Shown: positions 33,166 through 44,908, counted from the first letter of the stretch. The stretch is DNA of 64,000 nt from Corynespora cassiicola (GCA_022059125.1 JAEUWY010000023.1:1984001-2048000), one strand, 5' to 3'. Notes: generated by a model from the letters alone, not told the origin. Numbers and translations: made by a program.

Positions 33166-34842
33166 GTTGATTGTAGGGGAGATGAGGTTTTTCAAGGGGA
33201 TTGCTGTGTTTGGTTGTTGGAGCTTGGTGTGTGAGTTGAGAGTTCAGGACGAAATCATGGGGCCTTATATACATTTCGAGGTCTCTGCAAATTCAAAGTC
33301 TCTGCAGTATCTCAGTAACAATTGGAGGTATAATCCCAATGCAGGAACATGGTTCGGACGGCTACGCGAAGGATTGGGACAGAGGAGTCCAACTTCATTC
33401 CTTGTCAGCTACACGAAGGATCGTCGAAGAGTAACTCAGCTTCATAGTCTGTTGGCTAAACGAAGGATCACGAGGAAGGAACATGGTCTCATCCATCGTT
33501 GGTTTCAAAGACGTGGAGACATTAAGAAACAATCTCTAAGTTAGTCCACCAATGACTATTGGGGATATAACACGTTAGTGATTAGATCACTCGAAATGCA
33601 CTTGTTATATTTTGGGCCAGGCAGTGACTTGTAGATTTTTATTCACAGCATTCCTCTGTTGTATTCCTTAACTGTTCTAGTTTAGCACTGTAGACTCAAA
33701 GCCCGTCAGGGTTCAACACAAAGCGGATTACAATAGAGTCACCTCCGGTAAAAGATTTTACACATTGATCATCTTTCGGTCCACCACTGAAAAAAGTGTA
33801 GTCTACATTTGCATTAGACGGGCTTTGGAAATCCTTCTCTCTCAGGCTTGCAGATCTTGGATTGCCCATCCATGCATACGTGGTCGAGACAACCAGTACT
33901 AAATTTACTTGGATCTGCGGCACTACTTCTCTCTCCAGCCACCATGTCATAGCACTCTAAGCTAGCATCTCCGCTGTTTCCTCTAATTTTTCTATGAATC
34001 ATTTCATCTAAGCCTAGCAGAAAAGGAAGAAAGAGCCATGTAGCATGTAAGCGTTTTCAACGGATCTGTAGCGGAGACCCACTAGCCTTTATGTATTTTA
34101 CGTAACCATCAAAAGAATATCTATATTTATCCTAACTTTTACTGGCTTACTGTCTCAATTGGACCATTGATATGAAGTTTGCGGCGACAGTAAGGATCCA
34201 GGCGTGCACTCGGAGACCATTTGTCGTGCGAAAGCGTAAGCGCACATGCGATTGGCTGGTCAGCCCCACAGGTCCAACTCACAACAATGGAAGAGCATCG
34301 ATTAGATTCTCTACATGTATGTTGAGTGTTGTGGCTTGCTATTTGCGTTCCACCTGTGACGTTCCTAGTCACCTGAGCTGCGGAATGCACATTACCCGTT
34401 AAAGCAACCTGGCATGGTGAATTACTTGGAAAAGACATTTGCTGTAGTGCACTTCAACCACGGCTAAATGTCACCTTGCGGAGAGGCTCGTAGTCGGGTA
34501 AGACAAACCCGGGGACCCCGCAATGTCTTCGAGTACCTGGCAAAGGATTCTTAGCTCTTACTCTATGACGCAATGGATTCCACATCGACTGCAACGCATT
34601 GTCTATTGTTTATTCTATGCCGCGAATGAGCTTCAAGCCCCCTGAGGCCGGCCCGTTCCTACTGTAGCCTTGGCTACCAAAATGCCCGACTCCAACCAAG
34701 AAGAGAAAAAGGGAAATAGGCTTCCAAGGTCGCCCTGGTCATCAATCAATCAGTCTAGTTGGTATCCGTGTTGCAAAGAGGGTTTTCCCCGGGGTAAACA
34801 AAAGCCGGGGAGCCTCTACTAAAATCAATCCAGCTCTACTGT
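33166..34842. other. Gene-poor, AT-richer stretch with possible decayed minus-strand gene
   Basis: Promoter of the six-cysteine protein at its left end. Two minus-strand frames, 34139-34438 (99 codons, several Cys) and 33814-34002 (62 codons, Cys-containing), look protein-like but I could not join them in phase at the best splice sites. 34450-34842 is the 3' flank of the maltase gene. Confidence 0.35.
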
Positions 34843-36691
34843 TCAAAGCAGATAAATACGGCCTTCGAACGGCGCAAACTTCTCTCCAGCCACTCGCTCT
34901 GCGCTGCTGACCAGCACCTCCGTCTTGCCCCCAGCCACACCCCTCGGAACCTCAATTTCCGCCTCCTTGTCTGTGAAATTGCACTGCACGAGAGCCTTCT
35001 TCGCGCCCCACGTCTTTGTGAAGCTGAACACGTCCTTGTCCTCCTCGTCGAGGAGGTCAAAGTCGCCGTGCACGAAGAGGTCGTTGTACTGGCGGCGCAT
35101 GGCCAGCATGCGCTTCCAAAAGGCGAGCACGGAGCCCTTGTCCTGCTGCTGCTGCTTCGCATTGCAGACGGCGGCGTCCTCTAGGGGCCGCATCCAGGGC
35201 GTGGCGTCGGCGGTGGTGAAGCCGTTGTTGGGACCGGCGGACCAGGAGATGGGGACGCGGGCGTGGTCGCGGGCGAGGTGCTGGAGCGAGGCCTTTGCGG
35301 CGGCAAGCTCGTCCGGGTCGTTGTTGGAGCGCTCGGCCACCATCTTGTAATAGTTTGATGAGTCGACGTCCTTGTACTCGCTCATGTCCCACTCGATGGG
35401 GAAGTTCGTCATGCCGAGTTCCTGGCCCTGGTAGATGAACATGGTGCCGCTGAGGGTGCTCATCATCAGGGACAGCATCTTGCCGCCGGCGACGCGGTGC
35501 TCGGGCGCGTCCGAGGTGAAGCGCGAGATGGAGCGAGCCTGGTCGTGGTTCTCCAGGAAGACGGTGGTCCAGGCATCGTTTCCGCGGATCAGATTCTGCG
35601 TCGTCTGGATGGCGCGTTTGAAGGCCGGCAGGGTGTAGTTCTTGGGCGTGGTCTGGAACTTGTAAGGGCCCTGGCCAATGTCGACGACATCCTTAAAGCA
35701 TTTTGTTAGTCTGCGAATGATATTAAAGAGGGGTTGGGTGGATGGTCACGCGACATACAAATTGGAAGACCATGTTTAGCTGCTTCTCCTTGGCTGAGAC
35801 ATACTTCAACACCCTCTTCATGTCAGGGGTGTGGGGGCATTCGCCCACAGTCATGGCGTCGTACTTTTCCAGGATCTGGTTCATCTCGGCCAGGAACTCG
35901 TCCATGCGAGGGCCGTTGCAGTACTGGTATCCAGCAAATTGCCACTCCGACCGAGGGTCTGTGATTGGTGCATCCTCCATATTGCCCTTGGAGTACATGT
36001 TGACGGTGTCGACACGGAATCCATCGACGCCGCGGTCCAGCCAAAATTCCATGGCACTCTTGTATATGGCCTGGCGTGTCTCCGGGTTCTCCCAGTTGAG
36101 ATCAGGCTGCTCCGGGCAGAAGAGGTGGAGATAGTATTCTTGGGTGTGTTCGTCCCATTGCCAGACGCTGCCGCCAAAGTTGCCAAGCCAGTTGTTTGGG
36201 GGCTTGCGTTCGCCGTTGACATAGCGTGCGGGGCGCCAGATGTACCAGTCGCGCTTGGGGTTGGTCTTGGAGGAGCGAGACTCCTGGAACCATTTGTGCT
36301 GCCGTCGTGTCAGTCTTTATACCGCGGGCGAAAAAAAAAAGGATGAGTAAGGCGGGCCAACCTGATCAGAAGTGTGGTTCACGACGAGATCTAGGATAAT
36401 GCGCATGCCGCGGGCGTGCGTCTCCGCAATCAGGCGCTCCATGTCCTGCACGGTGCCATAGGGCGGATAGACATTCTCGTAGTCTCTGACATCGTATCCC
36501 ATATCCACCTGAGGGGAATCATACATGGGGCATATCCAAATAATATCAACGCCAATGGAACGAAGATAATCGAGCTCAGACATGATGCCGTTCAAGTCCC
36601 CAACGCCATCGCCATTGGAGTCCTTGAAGCTGGCGGGGTAGATCTGGTAGACGACCCCGTCCTTCCACCACTTGCGCTCGGTGACAGTCAT
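34843..36691 (-). CDS. Intracellular alpha-glucosidase (maltase), GH13
   Basis: Three exons, 36691-36362, 36298-35759 and 35691-34843; 572 residues, the normal size for fungal maltases and oligo-1,6-glucosidases. The start [20 protein letters not shown] is typical. Family motifs are in order: [14 protein letters not shown] spanning the first junction, the nucleophile in [12 protein letters not shown] (Asp about 207), the acid/base in MTVGECP (Glu about 263) and the transition-state Asp in [10 protein letters not shown] (about 340). There is no signal peptide, so it hydrolyses imported maltose, isomaltose or sucrose-type alpha-glucosides in the cytosol. The second intron ends in AAG rather than CAG/TAG. 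A TATAAG box lies at 36806-36811. Divergent from a sugar permease and close to a Zn2Cys6 regulator, it completes a MAL-type locus. Confidence 0.95.
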
Positions 36692-37845
36692 GGCGGGCGT
36701 GCGAAGAAAAAGATGCGACTCGACTCAAAAGACTGGCGAGTATTGACAAGGTGAAAAGGGAATGGCCTTGGTCTGGTGTGGCTTGCAGAGCGGCCATGTT
36801 TCTCTCTTATACCTCCGCCACCAGGGGCTTGGTGGGGGGAGTCGCTCCGTCTGCTGTCCACTCAAGCCATGTGCCCCTCACCCACCCACATCGTGAGGCT
36901 CCATACGGCGCCCCTCCCTGGACCCGCGTCCCGCGCCGCCCATTCGCTCGTAGTCGGCCGACAAGGAGGAGCAAGACGCCCAAGTGGATTCAAGCTGCCA
37001 GGGCCTGCCCAAGCTCCCCCAGCTCGCCGCAAGAGCTTCCCCAAGGTGGGGTGCTGGCGACTCCACAGCGGCCCAAGCGAGCCGTTTACATGATCGCTGC
37101 CCGCTTGTATCCGAGGCATCGCGGCCGGCCCGACACGGGCCCAATGGCAGCCGCGGCAGGCCATCGTGAGGTTTCTCGGGGCTGGCCCCCAGAATGGGCT
37201 ACCCCGGACCCCAGGTTCGCCTCCATGAGCAGCTCACTGCAGCTCGCTGCAGCTCTGCTCAATGGGCTGCCCCATGGACACGAGCCGGCAGGGTTCTTCC
37301 ATGTCAGGCCACGACATGTGATCATGGTGGCTTGAACGGGCGCACCGTTCATCTGTCGGCCCGACAGCACGCCTATCACCACCCCTTTTCCGTCTGGAAA
37401 AAAGGGCTGCACATCGGAGTCTCTTCCCCAGATCTCAGGCCTGCTCCAATCCCCGGGATCAAGAGCTGCAGCAATATAGACGGCTACGGCAAGGGGCGAT
37501 TTTTGGCACCCGTGCTTGCATAGTCCACCTCCCCGCGCTATTTTTCTCCCTCCACCACCATACTCATGCCCCTTGGCGCGCTTGGACGACCATACAGCTT
37601 CAACTCCCCGCGCGGGCCCGGCCTGTCTGTATAAGTAGACGGTGGATACCACCCGTTGGAACGGTTCCAGCACCAAGTTTCGCAGCTTTCAGCTCCACTA
37701 CCACATCTCGAGCGGGTCCAATAGTACTTTGCTCTCCCCATTGTGCATTGCCGATTGAGGCAACGCATATTCTTTACTCTACTTTCCTCTCCTCAAAGTC
37801 AATTGCACCTCTTTTCCTCGTCGTCATCGATTTCGCACCGTCCCA
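36692..37845. promoter_or_regulatory. Divergent MAL promoter (maltase and permease)
   Basis: 1.15 kb shared spacer. Near its centre sit two adjacent palindromes: TGAACGG-N5-CCGTTCA at 37333-37351 and CTGTCGG-C-CCGACAG at 37353-37367, each exposing CGG/CCG half-sites as expected for a Zn2Cys6 dimer. Two GTGGGG sequences (36832-36837, 37046-37051) match the CreA site SYGGRG. TATAAG boxes face both ways (36806-36811 on minus, 37630-37635 on plus). Binding by the neighbouring regulator or by CreA is inference. Confidence 0.6.
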
Positions 37846-39587
37846 ATGGCTTCCCGCCGCAACTCCAGCGTCGCGGCCATCGACGCCGAGCAGGTCCGCC
37901 GCATGTCAATCAACAACCCGGACCTGAAGAACCTCACCGAAGATGCCTCCAAGGCGACCAAGGCCGAGCAGAACATGACGCTGCTGGAGGGTCTGCGCCT
38001 GTACCCCAAGGCTGTGGGCTGGTCCGTCCTCCTGTCCGCCGCCATCATCATGGAAGGATTCGACATTGTCCTCATCGCCAACCTGCTTGCCGTTCCCGCC
38101 TTCAAGCGCCGCTTCGGCGAGCAGCTCCCCGACGGCTCCTACGAACTGACTGCCGCCTGGCAGTCCGGCCTGACCAACGGCGCATACGTCGGTGAAATCC
38201 TTGGTTTGATGATCAACGGATGGGCGGCCGAGAAGTTTGGATACAAGAAGACTATGATCACGGCTCTCACTGCCGTCACTGGCCTCATCTTCATCGTCTT
38301 CTTCGTCCAGAGCATCGAGATGCTGCTCGTGGGTCTGATCCTCATGGGTATCCCCTGGGGTGTCTTCCAGACCCTGACTTGCACCTATGCCGCTGAAGTC
38401 ACGCCCGTCCCGCTCCGTGCCTACCTCACCACCTACGTCAACCTCTGCTGGGTCATCGGCCAGTTCCTCGCCTCGGGTGTGCTCAAGGGTGTTTCTACCC
38501 GCAACGATGAGTGGGCATACCGCATTCCCTACGCCCTGCAGTGGATCTGGCCCGTCCCGCTCATCGTCGGCATCGCCTTTGCCCCCGAGTCTCCCTGGTG
38601 GTAAGTTTCCTTGCTTGATCCAGCCAGCTGAAACCCAAACTAACAAATGTCCTTACCAGGCTCGTTCGCAAGGATCGCTTCGAAGACGCAAAGAAGATGC
38701 TCAACCGCCTCACGTCCAAGGACAAGGACCCCAACTTCAACGCCGACGAGACCATCGCCATGATGAAGCACACCAACGAGCTCGAAAAGGCCGCATCCGA
38801 GGGCGCGAGCTACGTCGACTGCTTCAAGGGCACCGACCTGCGCCGCACCGAAATCGCCGCCATGACGTGGTTCACGCAGGCCTTTTGCGGGTCCTCGTTC
38901 ATGGGCTTCTCGACCTACTTCTTCGAGCAGGCCGGCCTCGATACGTCCAACGCCTTCAGCATGTCTCTGGGCCAGTATGCCCTGGGCGCCTGCGGCGTCT
39001 TCATGGCCTGGTACCTCATGACGCGCGCCGGCCGCCGCACCCTGTACCTGTGGGGCCAGGTCGCCATGTTCGGCCTCCTCCTCATCATCGGCTTCCTGGG
39101 CATCGTGCCCAAGGGCAACACGAGCGCCCAGTGGGCCATTGGCGCCATGCTGCTCGTCTTCACCGCAATCTACAACTGCACCGTCGGCCCCGTGTGCTAC
39201 TCGCTCGTCGCGGAGATGCCGAGCACCCGCCTCCGCCAGAAGACGGTCGTCCTCGCCCGCAACTTTTACAACATCGCTTCCATCATCGGGAACATCATGA
39301 CGCCGCGCATGCTCAACCCCGGAGCCTGGAATTGGGGCGCAAAGTCGGCCTTCTTTTGGGCCGCTACCTGCTTTGGTTGCCTTGCCTGGACTTACTTCCG
39401 CCTTCCTGAGCCAAAGGGTAGGACCTATGGTGAGCTTGACATCTTGTTCGAGCGCCGTATTCCTGCTCGTAAGTTCAAGGAGACGGTCGTCGAGGAGTTG
39501 CATTTTGCCGACGAGGACGACTACTCGAGCGAGAAGAAGGTTGCCTCTGCGCACCTCGAGGCTGTCTCGTCCAAGGCCAGCGCCTGA
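37846..39587 (+). CDS. MFS sugar permease, maltose/alpha-glucoside transporter-like
   Basis: Two exons, 37846-38600 and 38660-39587; 560 residues. The cytosolic N-terminus is about 60 residues. Sugar-porter (PF00083) motifs are present: GWAAEKFGYKKTM after TM2, ESPWWLVRK at the end of TM6 spanning the intron, and RAGRRTLYLWG in the second half. The segment WSVLLSAAIIMEGFDIVLIA in TM1 and the cytosolic C-terminus (PEPKGRTYGELDILFE) match fungal maltose permeases of the MAL31/AGT1 type as I know them. Proton-coupled uptake of maltose or related disaccharides across the plasma membrane is the expected role; the adjacent intracellular maltase supports this. The start codon follows a C/T-rich leader and a TATAAG box 215 bp upstream. 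Confidence 0.92.
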
Positions 39588-39608
39588 GCTCACTTCTCTT
39601 ATTCTTCT

Positions 39609-39640
<32 letters not shown>

Positions 39641-40341
39641 CGCCGCCGCCATGCAACGCATGTGACCAAGGAAAAAAAAATGTAGATATGGACCATGAAG
39701 TACATTCTTATTATTATTGTCATCATTATTCTTAGTTATACCCTGTAAAGAATTTGACTCCAGAGTATCTGTGTCGGCTTAGACTTTTATTTGGAACGGA
39801 TCAGTAGGACTGGATTACATACATTTCTAGATACATTTTACATCTTTTCTCTCTATTTGACAACAAGTGTACCCTTTGACATGTGACCGACCCCGATCTA
39901 TCTACCTGGGTAGTCGGGGCTTGTATGCCGGAACAGCAATGTCGACACCTGTTCGCTTTTCACTACGCCTCGTACACGTCGTCCTGGCCCTGTTCTGGGC
40001 CTCAAGCCATGCTGCTAGGAAGCTTGTTGCCGCGTGGCCGCTACAGAACCACCAACCCACGCTCGTGCCGCACTTCCCGTCCCGCCCATGGCCCTCTCCT
40101 TGATCAACAGAAAAATTAGAAATGATCATCTGCTTCTTCATGCCGCCATGACAGTTCCAAGTCGTGATTTGATTTGTGCTAGCCGCACCTCTAAGAACAA
40201 TGCCTCGGAGCATGGCGCCCAGTGGCGCCGTCTTACACTGCTGAAAACCGTTCCCCCGCTCTTTTATCCATGATGCGTCCCGCCCGTTGGAGGCGGGCCT
40301 AACCGTCTTGAACCTTGCCGAAATGAAAAGGCTCCCCTGAC
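39588..40341. other. Convergent spacer with trinucleotide repeat
   Basis: 754 bp between permease and regulator, which converge. Contains a CTT/CTG/CCG repeat at its left end; no gene seen. Confidence 0.5.
39603..39650 (+). repeat. Trinucleotide repeat (CTT)n(CTG)n(CCG)n in permease 3' UTR
   Basis: Begins about 15 nt after the permease stop; about three to four CTT, nine CTG and four CCG units. Confidence 0.9.
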
Positions 40342-42131
40342 TCAGGTGCCTGCCGCCTGAGGGTTGGTGAATGTGGCCATAGAGAGTCGACGTGAGATGT
40401 GATTCCAAGCAGCCTGTTGGGCGACCTTGGTGACGGGCTGCGGTGGCCCCACATTCTGGGGAGGAAGTACGCCACCCAATCCCGTTGCCTCCGAGCTTAC
40501 TTCCGGGCCAAACTTTGACTGGGTGACCTGATACCAGGGGTCGTTTGTAGGAGATTGCATGTCAATAGGCAAATTGGGCGAGTTGGCGTTGCTGCACACT
40601 TCGGGGAACATGTTCTGTAGTCTCTCGAGCTTCTCGAGGAGAATGCTGCGCCGCGTGCGGTCCAGTGTCGGAAAGAGCAGCACAAAGTCGAGAATGAAGA
40701 GATAGTCGTCGATCCTGTACGACGTCTCTTCCAGTGTAGCAGCCGGCACATGAATGAGCACGTCGGCTATGGTGTCGGTAATCTCGAAGAGCTTTTGTGT
40801 GATGCTACTGCCGTGCACCTCGATATCTTCCCGCGACATGCTCGTAACTTGTACCCGCAGGTTCTGGGAGAGTCGGATGGGAAAGAGGAGTGAAAGGCAC
40901 TCCTTGGAAGAGCGTGAAGAAAGTAGCGCCTGTCCCATGGCTAGTCTCCAGACCAGAGTCCTGAGCCACTCTCGAGTGATTGCTAGGTCGGCGCGCTGCA
41001 TCATAGTCAAGTTGGCTAGCTCCCTCGCATTGCTCTCTGCATCGCCTTCCAATTCGCGGGACTTTTCCTCGACCCACGCACTGGTAACGTTGCTGCCCTG
41101 GCTCCAGTTTTTGAGAAAGTCTGGGTCAAGCAGACGGAAAAGCTTGATGATCTGGATGAAGCCTTCGTGGACCTGCAGAGGAATGGTGGGGTCGTCCTCG
41201 GGGAGGCTATCCAGCGGAGGCAGAATGGCCAGACGGTAGTCTAGAACGGCCAGAAAGCGCTCGTGAATGTACGCCTGCCAGTACAAGCGCTGACGCCGTG
41301 ACCTCTCCGGTGGAGCTAGCGTGGCCATGGAGTCAGGATCGTCGATCCTCAGGAGCTGTATACACGAAATAGAGTCGCGCATGTAGTAAAAGGCGGCATC
41401 AGAAGCTGACAGGCTCATCAAGCAGTTGTGGATGAACATGCTCTGCATGGCGCGTATGACGGTGGAGTGGAAGTTTGCCAGCGCCGGTCTCATGCTCTCC
41501 ACGGAATAGTTCATGAGGGCCTGGATGGTCTGAACTACTTCCTCGGTTCGCTTGTCGCCAATGCGGGTCAGATTCAGCGTAGCAGCACCGAAGGCAAAGA
41601 TAAAAGAGCGCACGTCCTGGTCACTGTCCATCTGCTGGATGTAGGATCGCAACTCATGCTCTGGAATCACTGGCTGTACTGGGTACACACCGTCCATGTA
41701 GTCCGGAATCAGGTCCAGGAAGAAAGACTGGCCATAGGGGGACGGAGACTCTGGATAAGGCGAAGCTACGGTGCAGTCAGCGAGCTTCATCTCTCCAACA
41801 GCACAAGAGACAACAGCGAGCTTGACTCACATCCATTGTGGTGTTCCAAATAAGCGATGGGACCGAGAGGAGGCTGGAAAACCGGGTTGCTGGGACTCGC
41901 TGGAAGGATGGGTGGAGAGGCCGCAATACCGTTGGCAGTCTTCTTCTTGTACTCGGTGATGACGCGCCCACGCCTGCCCTGGGAGCGAGGCTTCGCAGAA
42001 ACGCTGTAGATGCAGCGCAGGCCCAGGTGGCTGCACTGCTGGCAGCGTTCCTGGCCGTTGCATTTGACCTTGCGAAGCTTGCAGGCATCGCAGGCCTTGG
42101 AGACTCTCTTCGGAAGGGCCGAGGCATCCAT
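40342..42131 (-). CDS. Zn2Cys6 transcription factor, MAL-activator/MalR-like
   Basis: Two exons, 42131-41831 and 41765-40342; 574 residues. The zinc cluster is at residues 14-40 (CDACKLRKVKC, then CQQCSHLGLRC), spacing C2C6C5C2C6C. It is followed by a basic linker (SQGRRGRVITEYKKK) that I associate with the maltose/amylase regulator group. The 65-nt intron joins HHNG to SSPYPESPSPYGQSFFLDLI; closer acceptors give stops. The middle part (AFYYMRDSISCIQLLRIDD, RRQRLYWQAYIHERFLAVLD) is the fungal-specific regulator domain. A nuclear activator of the adjacent maltase and permease is the natural reading, paralleling MAL loci of yeast and Aspergillus. That functional link is inferred from neighbours and motifs. 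Confidence 0.88.
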
Positions 42132-42591
42132 AATCTAGGGTCGGTTCTTCATGGACGGGGGGATGGGGAGAGAGAAGTCGGGGAAAGTGTGGAGTTGAGG
42201 TTTGGAACCGAAGAGGCCTAGTGCCGAGGCTCTCCATTGGCCTGGACCTTCGAGTCGCAACGGCGGAAGGCGCGCATCACCAGGACGGCCCCAGGCCAGG
42301 GAGTGCATCCTCTTCGCCTCCCCAGACCATGCTCGCCTCCATTTGGGGGATCTGGAGAGAGGCACAGGGGGGTGGAGAGGAGGGTTTGTGGGTGGCAACC
42401 CCGCACGCAAAGAATTCGGTGTTGATTTTCAAGAGCTTGGATTTGGCACTTATGGCATGCATGTCTGCATGTGCGGTACCTTGGTAACGAGTATCGTGGG
42501 AGTGGATACCGGTACACGCCTGTCTTCTGCTCCTCTTTCTTCTTCATCATTGCTCGGACCATCCAGACCATGCCCGCCATGCGCCCATCCT
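42132..42591. promoter_or_regulatory. Promoter side of MalR-like gene
   Basis: 460 bp between the tandem minus-strand RPS28 and regulator genes. No ORF supported. Confidence 0.45.
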
Positions 42592-42905
42592 CTACCTCAG
42601 CCTCCTGGCCTCGCGCTCCGACTCGAGCAAGCAGAGAATGTCATTCTCGCGGACGGGCCCCTTGACGTTGCGGATGATGGAGCGCGTCGTGTCGTCCATG
42701 AACTCGACGCGGACCTGGGTGACGCCACCACGCGAACCTGAGCATGTCAGGGGCTGGTCCGGACACGCGGGTGCGGATACCTACCAGTGCGACCGAGGAC
42801 TGCGCAGGCGTCAGCATGCACGGATTGAACAGCGCCTTGAGCATCACGTCAACACGCACCGCGAGTCACTTTGACCAGCTTGACTGGAGCCTTTCCAGCG
42901 TCCAT
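42592..42905 (-). CDS. RPS28: 40S ribosomal protein eS28
   Basis: Three exons, 42905-42860, 42799-42785 and 42737-42592; 68 residues, matching the family length of 67-69. The protein starts [20 protein letters not shown], continues with [19 protein letters not shown] and ends with [15 protein letters not shown], which is unmistakable for eS28. The middle exon is only 15 nt (bases TCCTCGGTCGCACTG) and supplies most of VLGRTG; both flanking introns have good GT and CAG ends. eS28 lies near the mRNA exit channel of the small subunit. Because of the tiny exons no long open frame reveals this gene. Divergent from HIS1. Confidence 0.93.
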
Positions 42906-43691
42906 GTTTGCAGTCTGCAGCTGTCAGTGCTAACGTACGCGTGTACTCCGGCGCATCAACCCACGTTCAAGAGGGGGGCTCTGGTTGGATCAAAGCAGTC
43001 GATGTGTCGAGCGGACTGGGGGTCGGATAGAGCGAAGTCTACACGTCTATCGCGATGCACGCACCCGCCACACACATGTCTGCAGGCTCCGATACGGCGG
43101 GATACAACGGCCAGCCCCGCCAGCTGCCAGCTGCCAGCTACCGTCCTGGGTGAGCCGCAGCCCAAGCGAATTTTGTGCCTGGGCCGCTAAGCGTGGCGCG
43201 GGGCAATGCCATCATCGCCCGCCATTGGCCACGGCGCCTCGAAAAAATGGCTGATGCCGCATATCGGAGCCCTCACCACCACATCACCCGCAATCCGCTG
43301 CTGTGACTGGTACGCCCGTGTCCGCTCCTGCAGCCCAGCTTGTATATTGTGCGTCGCAAGCTAACAAATCCCAGCTCTACTCCCGCCATTGAGGCCCACA
43401 CGTGCGAGCGTACCCCTCTTTGACTCAGCGGACCACCCGCCCTCAGTAGGTCAAATTTGCTCTTGGTGCAATTGTGCACATCACAAAACGACACATCGCC
43501 AGCGCCTAATCCCACGGACCTGCATATCGCGGGGAGCTCCGGCCATTCACAGCCTCGGTGGACCCAATTAGACGTCCTGACGTGGGCACTCGTCTCAAGC
43601 CTGCAGAGATAGTCATCAAAAAGGTAGCACACCTTGACGCACCACCTCGCGCCTGGAAATCTACCCTAGATTGCGTGATATCTTAAGAAGG
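42906..43691. promoter_or_regulatory. Divergent promoter of RPS28 and HIS1 with a Gcn4/CpcA box
   Basis: 786 bp. A perfect TGACTCA at 43421-43427 lies 265 bp upstream of the HIS1 ATG and fits the cross-pathway control element bound by Gcn4/Cpc1/CpcA. No gene seen in the spacer. Confidence 0.55.
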
Positions 43692-44908
43692 ATGGATCTA
43701 GTCAACTCGTACGTGCATCCCTCCCCCTCTTCCGCACCCCCGACCACACCATGGAGCGGATATATGCTGCCAACGGCGACAACGGCCAGAACGGCGTCAA
43801 TGGCATCGCCAGCAAGCCGCGCAGCGGCAGCAGGAGCTTACCATACATGACTGACATTTTGGGTAACAGCCTCAACGACCGCCTGCTCTTTGCTGTGCCC
43901 AAGAGTATGTCTGACCTCGACCGCCTTTTCGAACTGCCCCGCTGACGTGTTCGTGAACAGAGGGCCGCCTCCACCAGGCCTGCCTCGACCTGCTTCACGG
44001 ATCCGATATCCAGTTCCACCGCCACACGCGCCTCGATATCGCCCTCGTAAAGAACCTGCCGCTCGCCCTCATCTTCCTCCCCGCCGCCGACATTCCCACC
44101 TTTGTTGGCGAGGGTCGCGTCGACCTTGGTATCACCGGACGTGACCAGGTTGCTGAGCATGAATGCGTAGTGCCCCCCACGGCTACAACCGGTGTGGTTG
44201 AGGTTCTCGACCTCGATTTTGGCAAATGCAGCCTGCAGGTCCAGGTCCCGCAAAAGGGCGAGTTGGCCAAGCCGGAGGATCTCATCGGCAAGAACGTCGT
44301 CACAAGTTTCACCAACCTCGCCGAGGAGTACTTTAGGAAACTCGAAGCGGAGCAGGCCGGTGCCGCCAACGGCGAGGCGAATGGCCAGACCAAGCTGAAG
44401 ACGAACATCAAGTACGTTGGCGGCAGTGTTGAGGCTGCGTGCGCTCTCGGTGTTGCCGACGGCATCGTGGATCTTGTTGAGTCTGGAGAGACTATGCGCG
44501 CGGCTGGCCTCAAGGCCATTTCCACCGTCGTCTCGTCGAGCGCCATCCTTGTCAAGTCCAAGCACCCGTCAGATCCCAAGCTCGTTGACTTGATCACTGC
44601 CAGAATCAAGGGTGTCATTAGTAAGTGATCATAATCCAGGCGTCTCATGTCCATGAAGCTAACGACTCGAAGCTGCCCAAAAGTTTGTTCTCTGCACATA
44701 CAACATCGAGCGACCCAAGCTCGCCGAAGCAGTCAAGATTGCCCCCGGAAAGCGCGCCCCCACCGTCACCACCCTGGACGAGGAGAACTGGGTCGCGGTC
44801 CAGGTCATGATTGACCGCAAGCGCATCGCCATCGCCATGGATGAGCTCACCGCCGCTGGCGCCTGCGACATTCTGGTTATGAAGATTGACAACTCGAGGA
44901 CGGGTTAA
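43692..44908 (+). CDS. HIS1: ATP phosphoribosyltransferase, first step of histidine synthesis
   Basis: Four exons: 43692-43708 (17 nt), 43870-43904 (35 nt), 43961-44620 and 44673-44908; 315 residues. The spliced N-terminus MDLVNSLNDRLLFAVPKKGR is almost the yeast His1 start, which fixes the two tiny exons. The catalytic domain contains the signature FVGEGRVDLGITGRDQVAEH and the PRPP loop region ESGETMRAAGLKAI. The C-terminal part (LDEENWVAVQVMIDRKRIA, ending DILVMKIDNSR) is the HisG_C ACT-like domain that binds histidine for feedback inhibition. The enzyme condenses ATP and PRPP in the cytosol. A short Ala/Gly/Asn insert (near QAGAANGEANGQT) makes it a little longer than the yeast protein (297). 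Confidence 0.96.

Noticed and set aside
36878..37144. Open frames in the MAL promoter
   Set aside because: Frames on both strands without domains; TATA boxes and palindromes mark this as promoter.
38640..39656. 338-codon minus frame opposite the sugar permease
   Set aside because: Antisense shadow; the plus strand has complete MFS motifs.
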